A DNA stretch of 64,000 bases from Anaerotruncus massiliensis (ex Togo et al. 2026). Lineage in GTDB: Bacteria; Bacillota; Clostridia; Oscillospirales; Ruminococcaceae. The translations under genes were made by a program, and so were the position numbers. The notes beneath the pieces were generated by a model. That model was not told where the DNA came from, made no database searches, and saw only the letters and a list, made by a program, of their open reading frames with translations. Position 1 is the stretch's first letter, and the number at the start of each line of letters is the position of its first letter. Shown here one piece after another: positions 33,416 to 41,861 of this stretch. The stretch spans positions 791,501 to 855,500 of the forward strand of contig NZ_LT962687.1 of NCBI RefSeq assembly GCF_900199635.1. Direction: 5' to 3'.

Positions 33416-33795
33416 AATAAATCGATATTTTTTATGAGTCCTTCCTCTGACATGATCAAAGCTCCCGACACGGCTCTTTTGCCGGTTCGTTTCCGGCCTT
33501 TTCGCCGGCAATAACAAAAGCTCTTCCGTCCCTCATATCCGCCATCTTTGCAGACCCCCGAACTCAGCCTGTTTTTCAGAATTTCTATGGCGCGCAAGTT
33601 TAATTCGTGGATTTTTCCGAACACATTCATTACACAATCACTAAATTTTTGTTTTTTCCAGAATTTTCTTTGATTTGAGACCGCAATGTGACCACTCGGG
33701 TATAGACCTATCATATATAGAGGTGTTGCTTGAAAATGGGCGAGCTTCCAATAGAAAGGGGCTTCCCCGCTTCTGTATGGAGAGGAGATGTTGTG
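33416..33795. other. AT-rich intergenic region without supported gene
   Basis: About 380 bases between the RHS remnant and the surface protein. A minus-strand frame of 103 codons (33403-33714) exists, but it has no ribosome site, is rich in Lys/Arg and overlaps the hairpin, so it is not called. TATAGA (33701) and TATCAT (33709) could be -10 elements for the surface protein. Confidence 0.4.
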
Positions 33796-36700
33796 ATGCG
33801 TAACAAAAAGCGGTTTTTCTCAGGATTTCTGGCCGCGCTGATGCTCTTATCCGTCGGACTTCCGGTGTTGGCGGAAGAACTCCCTGAGGCGGAGAGCAAG
33901 CCGGTTTGCACCTGTTCCGCGCGCTGCAATGCGGACGCGCCGGATGAGGACTGCCCCGTCTGCCGGGAGGACCCGGCGGATTGCATGGGCACCCCCTCGG
34001 ATGAGGACGGCGATGACGCGGATAAACCCGTCTGCACCTGCGCGGCCGCCTGCTCGGAGGACGCGCCGAACGGAGACTGCCCCGTCTGCCGGGAGGATCC
34101 GGCGGATTGCATGGGCACCCCCTCGGATGAGGACGGCGATGACGCGGATAAACCCGTCTGCACCTGCGCGGCCGCCTGTTCGGAGGACGCGCCGAACGGG
34201 GATTGCCCCGTTTGCCGGGAGGATCCGGCGGACTGTATGGGCACCCCCTTGGAGGGGGACAGCGATGGCGCGGATAAACCCGTCTGTATCTGCGCGGCCG
34301 CCTGCTCGGAGGACGCGCCGAACGGAGACTGCCCCGTCTGCCGGGAGAACCCGGCGGACTGCGGCCGCGCGCCGGTAGTCCTGCCGGACGCCGGGTCGGC
34401 AAACGGGCTCCCGGCGGCCGAAGGAGCGGACGCGCCGGAGGAACCCGAAATCGTTGTGTATTTCCACAGCAACTGGCCCGACGCGGAAGATGAGACGGTC
34501 GTCAGAGAGCTGGTCCAATCGGATAGTTTGTATGTTTGGCTGTCCGACTCCTGGGATGTGTTCGGTTCCTCGCTGGATTTGAATACATGGGGATTTGCCG
34601 GCTGGAATACCCAGAGGGACGGAAGCGGAAGAAGCTATGCTTCCCATGACAAGGCGTATATCAAAATTTATGGGGATGGCCTGCCGATAGAATATCATTT
34701 TTATGCGCAGTGGGATACAAACTCAGGCCCGATGGATTATCGTGTCACTCTGGATCCAAACGGTGGGGGAATTTGGGATGACAAGCAGGAAAAATATGTC
34801 GGAGAACCTCTTGAAATAATGCTTTTTGACGCAATCTTCGGATGGGCTCCCACCCCGGATGACGTTTCGTACGACGGCCACGAGTTCAAAGGCTGGTGCC
34901 GCGACAAAGAGGGGAACGGGAAAATCTATCTGGATGAGGACATCGTCCTCTGGGAGGAGACGACCACCCTCTATGCGCAGTGGACGCCCATTGTTTCGCC
35001 GGAATCGGTTACCCTCCATCGGAACCTCTCGAAGGAGGATCATTACACGGTCGCCTGGGAAAAAGAAGAAATGCCGTGGCCAGGAGCGAATCTCGATATC
35101 AATATATCCGAGGAACGGGCCGCCCGTTTCCTCTTCTGGACAACGGAACCCGACGGCGGGCAAATCGTGAAACGATGGGGAAGCATCCCGGCCGACCTGT
35201 ACGCGCAATGGGTCGAGGCAGCGGACGGCCGGGCCGTGACGTATTATTCCGATGAGCTTTACAGGAACCCCAACGCAGCTTACCAGGTCTTTGACCTCTC
35301 GTCGGAAACGGCCCTGCGCTCCCCGGAAGAGCTTGGCTTTGGCCGGGAGGGATTCCTGGGCTGGTACGCGCGGGTCCGGTTCGACCCGGACGCGGATCCG
35401 GACGATGGTTTTCCTGACCGGTTTACGCAGAGGGACCTCGACCAATACAGAAAAGATCCGAGCGTGCTGGGGATTGAACTCACCGCCCGCTGGGCAACCG
35501 GCGGTCATATCCTTTACGATGGAAACGGCAACACCGAGGGAAGCGTTCCGGTGGATCCCGCCTTCCATTCCATCGATGAAGATGTAACGTTATCCTTCCC
35601 CGCGGACCTCAAAAAAGACGACGGCGTCCTGACCTCCTGGAACACGGCGGCGGATGGGAGCGGAACCGGCTACTTCCCGGGCGGGAGAGGCCCCTGGCTG
35701 TCCGAGGATTTGAGACTCTACGCCCAGTACGCCGCGTTTGTCGAGCCCGATTCCTGCCGTGTGACCTATGACGCCAACGGCCTCGGCGGGACGGCGCCCG
35801 CCGATCCCACCGTCTACCGGTACGGCGAGGGCGCGGTGGTGCTTTCGCCAGACGGGCTCGTGCAGGGCCCCGGCCGCGAGTTCCTGCTCTGGAACACGCA
35901 GCCGGATGGGCAGGGGCTGGATTACCTGCCGGGCGGGACGCTGCGGGTCGCCGGCGACGTTACGCTTTACGCGATCTGGGGCAGGACGTATACGCTAACC
36001 TATGATGCGAACGCGGCGGAATACACCGGGGAGCTGCCCGCGCCGAAAAAATATCTTCAGGGGATCACTGCCCCGGTGGCGGGCTACGCCCTCCACCGGG
36101 ACGGCTGGCTCCATCTGGGCTGGTCCACCGAACCGGACGGAGGGATCATATACGGTTCCCGGTACGGCGATGATATGATCCCAGTGACGGAAGACACGAC
36201 CCTTTATGCGGTGTGGGTCAGCCCTCTGCGCGTCCGGTACGAAACCGGGCTTCCCGCGGACGACCCGGACCGGGCAAGGCTTGAAAAGCTGCTTCCGACG
36301 GACGAGAGGGGCTACCGTTACGCGGGTTCCACGGACCCGGCCTATCCCTCCGCAATCGAGGTCAAGGCCCCCGGGGAGCCGTTTACACGGGACGAATATT
36401 ATTTCGACGGCTGGAAATATGAGCGGAAATATTACTGGGGCGATCCATATGACGTCGAGGTCCTGCCCGGCGAAACCATTGACATGCGGAATGACGATCC
36501 GGATGAGCTGACCCTTGTCCTGCGCGCGGTATGGCGGGCGGAAGCCGACATCCGCCTGATCCCCTATGACGCGAATCTCCCGGAGGGAAAAACACTGATC
36601 GGGGAGCTGCCGCCGGACTTCAGAGCACCAAAAAACAGAAGCTTTAATTATTATGCGCCCGACGAACCGATCCCCGGCTGCGAGGGATATCTCTTTGCCG

Positions 36701-37824
36701 GTTGGGACGTCGTTGAAAAGAAGAACGGGATCACCCGGTACACCATGCCCTGGGTCGACGGACTCGGTTTTGCATCGGTCTCTTCCGCATATCTGAACTG
36801 GAACACCGACTATGTCATCCGTGCCCGGTGGGTTAAGCCGAAGGAGATGCGCACCATGACCGTCCGGTTTCTCGACGAGGACGGCAGCGTGCATGTGGGG
36901 ACCGATGGGAAGGCGTGCACAGTCGACTATTCAGTCCCTGAGGGTGTCCGTATTTATGCCGGAAATCTCCCCGACTTCTCATTCGGAGAACAAAATCCGG
37001 ATTGGTATATTAATTACTACTGGCCCAATGAAGAATTTGTGGACTGGTCTTTTACAGTAGACGAGGACATGACAATCATCATGCGGGCATTCGCTCGTAC
37101 CCGGGGCCCGGACTGCTCCGTAGACTTCCAGGCGGGCGCGTATGGAAGCCTGCGGCCCGCCGACGGCGGACCGCTCGTCCGGATCGTTTCCGGAGGGGCC
37201 ATGATGAGCCAGCCTCTCGCGCAGACCCTGGATATCGGGGTTCCCGAGCCGGTGGCGGACGCAGGCTATCATTTCGTCGGCTGGAACTTGGAAATTGAAT
37301 ACATGCAGGGGCCCTCCAGAATGTCGGCGCCGGTCGAGACGAGCCACGCCGAAGAGCGGCTTTTTTTCCTGTCGCAGGTGGATCCGGCGGCCTATGTTCC
37401 CGTATGGCCGTTGGACAACTATTATATCTCTAAGCTCACCTTCACCGCCATGTTTGCCCACGACCCGGCGTCCGACTCCGGCGGGGACAGTCCCGCCCCG
37501 AATCCGGGCGGCGGGGGCAGAGCCGCCCGAGCGTCTCCTCAAGCCGCTCGATCCGAAGCCGTTGGAAGATCCGGAGCCGCTGAAGACGATCGTCATCGAG
37601 GAAAACCCGATCCCGCTGACGGGGGACGGTTCCCTGCCCGGGCTCGCGCTGCTGGCGCTGGCCGTCTCCGGATGCGGAATCCTCCTTTCCCGGCGCAGAA
37701 GGCCGTAGCGGGAAGCCGCGCAGGACCAAAAAAGAGCCGTATGGGCGTTTGCCCATACGGCTCTTGTGCGTGTGATCGGGCGGGGCGCTGCCGAAAAAAC
37801 GGCGCGCGGACGCCTATCCTTTGA
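33796..37824 (+). CDS. Cys-rich, InlB/Flg_new-repeat surface protein with frameshifted anchor
   Basis: Signal peptide residues 1-26 (RFFSGFLAALMLLSVGLPVLA). Four tandem 42-residue Cys-rich units follow (33.90-34.37 kb), each with CTCAAAC, CPVC and CREDPADC; each unit would carry six cysteines. The remainder holds about ten Listeria-Bacteroides (Flg_new/InlB B) repeats, recognisable by YDANG, FLLWNTQPDG and LYAQW. As written the frame runs on to 37824 and loses the anchor. One base fewer at the GGGGG tract near 37512-37516 restores IPLTGDG, a hydrophobic segment and RRRRP, ending at 37708. ATG33796 has AGAGGAG upstream. Confidence 0.75.
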   Translation: MRNKKRFFSGFLAALMLLSVGLPVLAEELPEAESKPVCTCSARCNADAPDEDCPVCREDPADCMGTPSDEDGDDADKPVCTCAAACSEDAPNGDCPVCREDPADCMGTPSDEDGDDADKPVCTCAAACSEDAPNGDCPVCREDPADCMGTPLEGDSDGADKPVCICAAACSEDAPNGDCPVCRENPADCGRAPVVLPDAGSANGLPAAEGADAPEEPEIVVYFHSNWPDAEDETVVRELVQSDSLYVWLSDSWDVFGSSLDLNTWGFAGWNTQRDGSGRSYASHDKAYIKIYGDGLPIEYHFYAQWDTNSGPMDYRVTLDPNGGGIWDDKQEKYVGEPLEIMLFDAIFGWAPTPDDVSYDGHEFKGWCRDKEGNGKIYLDEDIVLWEETTTLYAQWTPIVSPESVTLHRNLSKEDHYTVAWEKEEMPWPGANLDINISEERAARFLFWTTEPDGGQIVKRWGSIPADLYAQWVEAADGRAVTYYSDELYRNPNAAYQVFDLSSETALRSPEELGFGREGFLGWYARVRFDPDADPDDGFPDRFTQRDLDQYRKDPSVLGIELTARWATGGHILYDGNGNTEGSVPVDPAFHSIDEDVTLSFPADLKKDDGVLTSWNTAADGSGTGYFPGGRGPWLSEDLRLYAQYAAFVEPDSCRVTYDANGLGGTAPADPTVYRYGEGAVVLSPDGLVQGPGREFLLWNTQPDGQGLDYLPGGTLRVAGDVTLYAIWGRTYTLTYDANAAEYTGELPAPKKYLQGITAPVAGYALHRDGWLHLGWSTEPDGGIIYGSRYGDDMIPVTEDTTLYAVWVSPLRVRYETGLPADDPDRARLEKLLPTDERGYRYAGSTDPAYPSAIEVKAPGEPFTRDEYYFDGWKYERKYYWGDPYDVEVLPGETIDMRNDDPDELTLVLRAVWRAEADIRLIPYDANLPEGKTLIGELPPDFRAPKNRSFNYYAPDEPIPGCEGYLFAGWDVVEKKNGITRYTMPWVDGLGFASVSSAYLNWNTDYVIRARWVKPKEMRTMTVRFLDEDGSVHVGTDGKACTVDYSVPEGVRIYAGNLPDFSFGEQNPDWYINYYWPNEEFVDWSFTVDEDMTIIMRAFARTRGPDCSVDFQAGAYGSLRPADGGPLVRIVSGGAMMSQPLAQTLDIGVPEPVADAGYHFVGWNLEIEYMQGPSRMSAPVETSHAEERLFFLSQVDPAAYVPVWPLDNYYISKLTFTAMFAHDPASDSGGDSPAPNPGGGGRAARASPQAARSEAVGRSGAAEDDRHRGKPDPADGGRFPARARAAGAGRLRMRNPPFPAQKAVAGSRAGPKKSRMGVCPYGSCACDRAGRCRKNGARTPIL
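33901..34372 (+). repeat. Four 126-bp tandem repeats coding Cys-rich units
   Basis: Period 126 nt; the second and third units are nearly identical at DNA level, while the first and fourth have diverged. Each encodes the CTCAAACSEDAPNGDC type segment joined by acidic DEDGDDAD linkers. Confidence 0.8.
37517..37708 (+). other. Out-of-frame C-terminal wall anchor
   Basis: The +1 frame encodes EPPERLLKPLDPKPLEDPEP, then IVIEENPIPLTGDGSLPG, a hydrophobic LALLALAVSGCGILL and SRRRRP, then stop. This is a proline spacer with an LPXTG-like anchor and belongs to the upstream surface protein. Confidence 0.75.
37732..37765 (-). terminator. Terminator downstream of the 37-residue ORF
   Basis: Perfect 15-bp stem AAGAGCCGTATGGGC/GCCCATACGGCTCTT with GTTT loop. 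Only the minus strand has a T run after it (TTTTTT), so it serves a leftward gene. Confidence 0.8.
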
Positions 37825-37927
37825 CATGGGCGAGGCGCAGCCCCAGCTTCTCCGCGAGCGCAAAGACGATTTCATCGCCGAACAGGGAGGCCAGCGTGGG
37901 GAATATCTGTATCAAAAAAGCTCTCAT
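37814..37927 (-). CDS. Small hydrophobic-amphipathic protein, 37 residues
   Basis: Starts at ATG37927 with a perfect AAAGGAG five bases upstream and ends 49 nt before a leftward terminator. The peptide begins MRAFLIQIFPTLASLFGDEI and continues VFALAEKLGLRLAHVKG. The N-terminal 25 residues are mostly hydrophobic with few charges. No family is recognised; it could be a small membrane-associated peptide. TATACT on the minus strand about 45 nt upstream may be its -10. It is too short to be called by most gene finders. Confidence 0.6.
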   Translation of the reverse strand: MRAFLIQIFPTLASLFGDEIVFALAEKLGLRLAHVKG

Positions 37928-38071
37928 AGCGGCTCCTTTCTGAAAACGGGTTCCATCGAATTGCTTTCAGTATACGGGCGGTTTGTGGCGCTGGTATGGA
38001 AAAACCGGCAACAATTCGAGAAAAAACGGTGAACGGACGATGAACCCGCGCGGGGAAAAGCGCCGGGACAG

Positions 38072-38102
38072 AAAAAAAGTGTGCCCCCGAAGGGACACAC
38101 TT
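38072..38102 (-). terminator. Terminator after zinc-ribbon gene 2
   Basis: AAGTGTG/CACACTT stem extended by CCC/GGG, followed on the minus strand by seven T residues. Confidence 0.8.
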
Positions 38103-38114
38103 AAGAGCGACTGG

Positions 38115-38393
38115 TTACCTTCTATTCGAGAAGCACTCACTGCAATAAACAGGGCGGTCGCCGCGCGGCTCGAAGGGGACCCGGCAGGTTTTTCCGCACT
38201 CGGAGCAGACCGTCTCAAACATCTGGCGCTCGGAATTGCCGCCGCGCGCATTTCCTTTTCTGGCATCGCGGCAGGGCTTGCAGCGCTGCGGCTCGTTGGT
38301 GAATCCTTTTTCGGCGTAGAATTCCTGCTCGCTCGCAGTGAACTGAAATTCGTTTCCGCAGTCTTTGCAAATGAGTGTTTTGTCGTTGTACAT
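38115..38393 (-). CDS. Zinc-ribbon protein with CxxC-x17-CxxC domain (paralogue 2)
   Basis: A 92-residue paralogue of 5678-5956, with the same length and order. The N-terminal ribbon is ICKDCG...RCKPCRDARK; the second is CSECG...YCSEC with 17 residues between the cysteine pairs and RGDRPVYCSEC at the end. An extra cysteine lies in GKTCRVPF. The start is ATG38393 with AGAGGT six bases upstream; upstream in-frame codons lie in the leader. It has its own strong promoter and terminator. Function unknown. Confidence 0.8.
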   Translation of the reverse strand: MYNDKTLICKDCGNEFQFTASEQEFYAEKGFTNEPQRCKPCRDARKGNARGGNSERQMFETVCSECGKTCRVPFEPRGDRPVYCSECFSNRR

Positions 38394-38439
38394 GAGATAC
38401 CTCTTTAAAAATATTATGCTAGTTGACAAGCATTAACTT

Positions 38440-38468
38440 AGTATACGTCAAAAACGCGAAAAAGTCAA
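38440..38468 (-). promoter_or_regulatory. SigA promoter of zinc-ribbon gene 2
   Basis: On the minus strand TTGACT (38468-38463) and TATACT (38445-38440) with exactly 17 nt between. Confidence 0.8.
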
Positions 38469-38499
38469 TGGGCAAATGCGGACGGACCAGAAATTTCCG

Positions 38500-39054
38500 T
38501 CAATAGAGGAACAAGCCCAGCGCGCCGGTGACCGCCATCAGCAGGACAGGGTTCAGCTTCCACCTGCGCAGGGCGAAAAGGGAGGCGGCGAACACCGCCA
38601 GCGCGGCCCAGTCGGGCATCGCGCCGGGCGCGGGGGCGCCGGTCCCGAAAAAGGCGAGCAGCAGGATGGTGCCCGCCGCCGACATGATCAGCCCCAGCGA
38701 GGCCGCCTTGAGCCCGCCGAGCACCTCGAATACATATACGGACCTCCGGTAGCGGCGGAAGAACGCATACAGGACCAGGGAGAGCGCCACGCCGCACAGC
38801 ACGCAGCCCACGGTGGCGGCGACGGCCCCGGGGACGCCCGCGATCTGCAGGCCCACAAAGGTGGAGGTATTGACGGCCAGCGGCCCCGGCGTCATCTGCG
38901 AAATGGTGATGATGTCGGTAAAGACCTTTTCGCTCACCCACCCCGCCCGCTCCACCACCTGCTCCTGGATCAGGGGGATGATCGCGTAGCCGCCGCCGAT
39001 GCTGAGCGCGCCGATCTTGAAAAAGGTATAGAACAGCGTCCAGATCCGGTTCAC
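38500..39054 (-). CDS. Chromate transporter family protein, second half
   Basis: A 184-residue membrane protein with the CHR-domain signature FFKIGALSIGGGYAIIPLIQ near the N-terminus and ITISQMTPGPLAVNTSTFVG. About six hydrophobic segments are visible. Short CHR proteins occur as adjacent pairs that together make one transporter; chromate is the family name, and the physiological anion is often unknown. GTG39054 overlaps the upstream stop (GTGA) and has AGGAGG eight bases before it. Confidence 0.85.
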   Translation of the reverse strand: MNRIWTLFYTFFKIGALSIGGGYAIIPLIQEQVVERAGWVSEKVFTDIITISQMTPGPLAVNTSTFVGLQIAGVPGAVAATVGCVLCGVALSLVLYAFFRRYRRSVYVFEVLGGLKAASLGLIMSAAGTILLLAFFGTGAPAPGAMPDWAALAVFAASLFALRRWKLNPVLLMAVTGALGLFLY

Positions 39055-39614
39055 CGGCGCGCCCTCCTTTTCAGCAGCACCCGTCCCACGCAGAGCAGGC
39101 AGCTCGCGGCAAGGATTAGGGCCACGTTGACATTCAGTACGAAGCTGGCCAGAAAGGCGCACGGGATCATGGCGGTCAACAGCGGCGAGCGTTCCTTGAG
39201 CAGCATGCGGCACATGTCGATGATCAAATCCACGATCAGCGCGGCCACGCCCGCCTGCATGCCCTTGAGGACCGCGGCGATCACCGCGTTGGCCGCGAAG
39301 GCCGCGTAAAAGGCGGAGACCAGCCCCAAAATGGCGAGCGGGGGCAGGATGGCGGCGATACAGCTGAGGACGGCCCCGCCCAGGCCCGCCGTGCGGAAGC
39401 CCGCCAGCGCGGAGAGGTTGATGGCGATCGCGCCCGGCGAGGACTGCGCCACGGCCGCCATGCTCACGAGCTCCTCCTCGGTGAAACACCGCCTGCGCTC
39501 CACGAAATAGCGGCGGATCATGGGGACCACCACATAGCCGCCGCCAAAGGTGAACGTGCTGATGAACAGGTTGACGCCCAACAGCCAGAGGTAGGGCTTT
39601 TTTGTTTTTTCCAA
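39051..39614 (-). CDS. Chromate transporter family protein, first half
   Basis: A 187-residue partner of the gene at 38500-39054. It contains FISTFTFGGGYVVVPMIRRY and AAVAQSSPGAIAINLSALAG, the homologous halves of the CHR motifs, plus about five hydrophobic segments. The start is TTG39614 with GGGAG seven bases upstream; the frame is open further but lacks a ribosome site and enters the divergent promoter region. It is divergent from a LysR-type regulator, the common layout for regulated chrA pairs. Confidence 0.85.
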   Translation of the reverse strand: MEKTKKPYLWLLGVNLFISTFTFGGGYVVVPMIRRYFVERRRCFTEEELVSMAAVAQSSPGAIAINLSALAGFRTAGLGGAVLSCIAAILPPLAILGLVSAFYAAFAANAVIAAVLKGMQAGVAALIVDLIIDMCRMLLKERSPLLTAMIPCAFLASFVLNVNVALILAASCLLCVGRVLLKRRARR

Positions 39615-39635
39615 GTTTGCACTCCCTTTCCATAC

Positions 39636-39649
39636 CCTATGATTATAGG
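39636..39649. promoter_or_regulatory. Candidate LysR operator between chrA pair and lysR
   Basis: CCTAT-GATT-ATAGG is a short inverted repeat of LysR-box form in the 108-bp divergent gap. A TATAAT at about 39675 could serve the LysR gene. Confidence 0.45.
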
Positions 39650-39722
39650 ACTGGAAAACCGATCTGTAAAATGATATAATTGTATGGATCACATTAATTC
39701 AATTCATGTCAGGGGGAACGTG

Positions 39723-40598
39723 ATGAACCTGCGGCATTTGGAAATTCTGGAGGCGGTCGCGCGGGCGGGCACCTTTACCGGGGCGGCGCAAAAGCTGTTC
39801 CTCACCCAGTCGGCGGTTTCCCACGCCGTGGCGGAGCTGGAGCGGCAGGCGGGCGCGCCGCTCTTCGACCGGATGCCGCGCGGCGTGCGCCTGACGCCCT
39901 GCGGGACGCTGCTTTTGGAGGAGGCACGGGGGATTCTGGCCGCCTGCCGCGAGCTGGAGGGGCGGCTTGCCGGCCTGGAGGAGGAAGCGCCCGTAAAGCT
40001 GGTGTCCAGCATTACGATCGCCTCCTTCCCGCTGCCGGAGATCCTGCTGCGGGTGCGGGAAATACTGCCCAGACTGCAGGTGCAGGTGCGGGTGGTGAGC
40101 GCGGCCAGCGCCGTTGAAATCCTGCAGAGCGGGGAAGCGGACCTGGCGCTGATCGAGGGCGCCGAGCCAAAGGGGATCTTTCGCAGCGAGCCCTTCGGAT
40201 CCTACCGGCTGTGGGCGGCCTGCGCCCCCGGCTTCCCGCTGCCCGCGGAGCCGCTGACGCCGCGGGAGCTGTGCGCCGCGCCGCTGCTGCTGCGGGAGCG
40301 GGGAAGCGCGATCCGCGACACGCTGGACAGCACGCTCTTTCTCGCCAACCAGACGGCGCGCCCCCTGTGGGAGAGCGTGAACTCCACCGCGCTGATCCAG
40401 GCCGCCCAGGCGGGCCTGGGGATCACCGTCCTGCCGGACCTGCTGCTGGCGGAGCCGGTCGCGCGAAAACGGCTGCGGGTGGTTGCGCTGGACGGCGTCG
40501 ACATGCGCAACGAGATGCTGGCGGTGCGCAACAGGAACCAGCGCCCTTCGCGCGGCCTGCGGGTGCTGTTGGATGCCGTCGGCGGAATCACGGCGTAA
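39723..40598 (+). CDS. LysR-family transcriptional regulator
   Basis: A 291-residue LTTR. The N-terminal winged HTH spans residues 1-60 with GTFTGAAQKLFLTQSAVSHA and LEREAG-like LERQAGAPLFDR. The C-terminal type-2 periplasmic-binding-like domain begins near residue 88 and would bind a co-inducer. AGGGGG precedes ATG39723. The divergent chromate transporter pair is the expected target. Confidence 0.88.
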   Translation: MNLRHLEILEAVARAGTFTGAAQKLFLTQSAVSHAVAELERQAGAPLFDRMPRGVRLTPCGTLLLEEARGILAACRELEGRLAGLEEEAPVKLVSSITIASFPLPEILLRVREILPRLQVQVRVVSAASAVEILQSGEADLALIEGAEPKGIFRSEPFGSYRLWAACAPGFPLPAEPLTPRELCAAPLLLRERGSAIRDTLDSTLFLANQTARPLWESVNSTALIQAAQAGLGITVLPDLLLAEPVARKRLRVVALDGVDMRNEMLAVRNRNQRPSRGLRVLLDAVGGITA

Positions 40599-40600
40599 AA

Positions 40601-40629
40601 AAGGGAGACGATTTTCGTCTCCCTCTTTT
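40601..40629 (+). terminator. Terminator after lysR
   Basis: Stem AGGGAGACGA/TCGTCTCCCT with TTT loop, then CTTTT. Confidence 0.8.
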
Positions 40630-40696
40630 GCATTTTGAAGGATGATTCGGACAATCCGGGAAATAATATTCCAAAAAGTTTGGAGGAGGCATCCCA

Positions 40697-41383
40697 ATGT
40701 TCAAACATGAAAAAATGTTGTTCCATCCAGTACGGGTCGAAAAACCCAACCCGCAATATGCCGTCCTGCTGCAGGAGCAGCTGGGCGGGGCCAACGGCGA
40801 GCTGAAATCGGCCATGCAGTATATGTCGCAGAGCTTCCGCATCAAGGACGCGGCGATCAAGGACCTCTTTATGGATATCGCGGCGGAGGAGCTCAGCCAC
40901 ATGGAGATGGTGGCGACGACGATCAACATGCTCAACGGCCACGACGTCGACAGCCAGCAGGTCGCGGCGGGCGAGATCCAGAGCCATGTCCTGCTCGGAC
41001 TCAACCCGGGGCTCATCAACGCGTCGGGCTATTCCTGGGTGGCCGACTATGTCACGGTCACGGGGGACCTGTGCGCCGACCTGCTTTCCAACATCGCGTC
41101 GGAGCAGCGCGCCAAGGTGGTCTACGAATATCTCCACCGGCAGATCGAGGATAAGCACGTCCGCGAAACCATCGACTTCCTCCTCAACCGCGAGGAGGCG
41201 CATAACGCCCTCTTCCGCGAGGCGTTCAACCGCGTGCAGGATTCCGGCTCGAATCGGGATTTCGGCGTCACGGAGGACTCCCGCCTCTATTTCAATCTCT
41301 CGACGCCTTCCCCGGCCAACGGCTTCGGTGACACAAAGGCCGCGCCGCCCAGCTTCAACAACCCGAATACGCGTCCTTCGTAG
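40697..41383 (+). CDS. Manganese catalase family protein (CotJC-like)
   Basis: A 228-residue four-helix ferritin-like protein. Ligand helices are visible: LLQEQLGGANGELKSAMQY (Glu), MDIAAEELSHMEM (Glu, His), ASEQRAKVVYEYL (Glu) and FLLNREEAHNALF (Glu, His). These would bind the dimanganese centre that dismutates hydrogen peroxide. Related CotJC is a spore-coat component in Bacillus, consistent with a sporulating host. The C-terminal 40 residues are Pro/Asn/Ser-rich. GGAGGAGG precedes ATG40697. Confidence 0.88.
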   Translation: MFKHEKMLFHPVRVEKPNPQYAVLLQEQLGGANGELKSAMQYMSQSFRIKDAAIKDLFMDIAAEELSHMEMVATTINMLNGHDVDSQQVAAGEIQSHVLLGLNPGLINASGYSWVADYVTVTGDLCADLLSNIASEQRAKVVYEYLHRQIEDKHVRETIDFLLNREEAHNALFREAFNRVQDSGSNRDFGVTEDSRLYFNLSTPSPANGFGDTKAAPPSFNNPNTRPS

Positions 41384-41408
41384 CGCGGCAGCCGCCGCGC
41401 GGGGGAGC

Positions 41409-41448
41409 AAAAAGGAGGCGGACAAGCATGCTTGTCCGCCTCCTTTTA
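41409..41448. terminator. Bidirectional terminator after the Mn-catalase gene
   Basis: Near-perfect palindrome of 38 bases ending TTTT, overlapping the stop codon of the convergent XRE gene. Confidence 0.85.
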
Positions 41449-41808
41449 CTCTTCGGGTGTCCCGGGGTGGCCCCCGAGGCGCTGGCGAAATGCCTTGATC
41501 ACATCCAGGATATAGAGCTGTTCCTCTTCGGAAAGTTCCTTGGCGAGCTCGTAAAGCTCCGCCAGAACGCGCGCGCTCCGGGACGCCGCACGTTTGTCCT
41601 CCATCTCGCCGTCGCCGGTCATGAGCCAGTTTTGGCTGATTTTGAGCGTTTGGCAGATGGCGTTGATGACGATCGGCTGCGGCGAAGTCTTGTCTTTTTC
41701 CAGATTGTAGATTACCCCGCGCGAGACGCCGATCTCCTCCGCAAGGGAGTTCTGCGTGTACCCTCTTTTTCTGCGGGCATAGTTTAAGCGCGCACCCAGC
41801 GTATCCAT
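41446..41808 (-). CDS. XRE-family transcriptional regulator
   Basis: A 120-residue protein. The HTH_3 domain (residues 1-58) has GYTQNSLAEEIGVSRGVIYNLE and a following MTGDGEM turn seen in phage-type repressors. The C-terminal ELYELAKELSEEEQLYILDVIKAF is a helical dimerisation tail. GAGGTGAT precedes ATG41808. It is divergent from a 60-residue gene, with palindromic sites overlapping both promoters, so it almost surely controls itself and that gene. Confidence 0.88.
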   Translation of the reverse strand: MDTLGARLNYARRKRGYTQNSLAEEIGVSRGVIYNLEKDKTSPQPIVINAICQTLKISQNWLMTGDGEMEDKRAASRSARVLAELYELAKELSEEEQLYILDVIKAFRQRLGGHPGTPEE

Positions 41809-41825
41809 AGCATCACCTCATGGAA

Positions 41826-41854
41826 ATTATAACCTATTTGCAATGCTTTTTCAA
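41826..41854 (-). promoter_or_regulatory. SigA promoter of the XRE gene
   Basis: On the minus strand TTGAAA (41854-41849) and TATAAT (41831-41826) with 17 nt between. Confidence 0.8.
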
Positions 41855-41861
41855 TGATTAT

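Noticed and set aside
33403-33714. Minus-strand frame of 103 codons
   Set aside because: No ribosome-binding site, Lys/Arg-rich without motif, and it runs into the strong hairpin at 33375-33415.
33950-34372. Minus-strand Ser/Ala-rich frames over the 126-nt repeats
   Set aside because: They are shadows of the Cys-rich repeats of the plus-strand surface protein, which has signal peptide and ribosome site.
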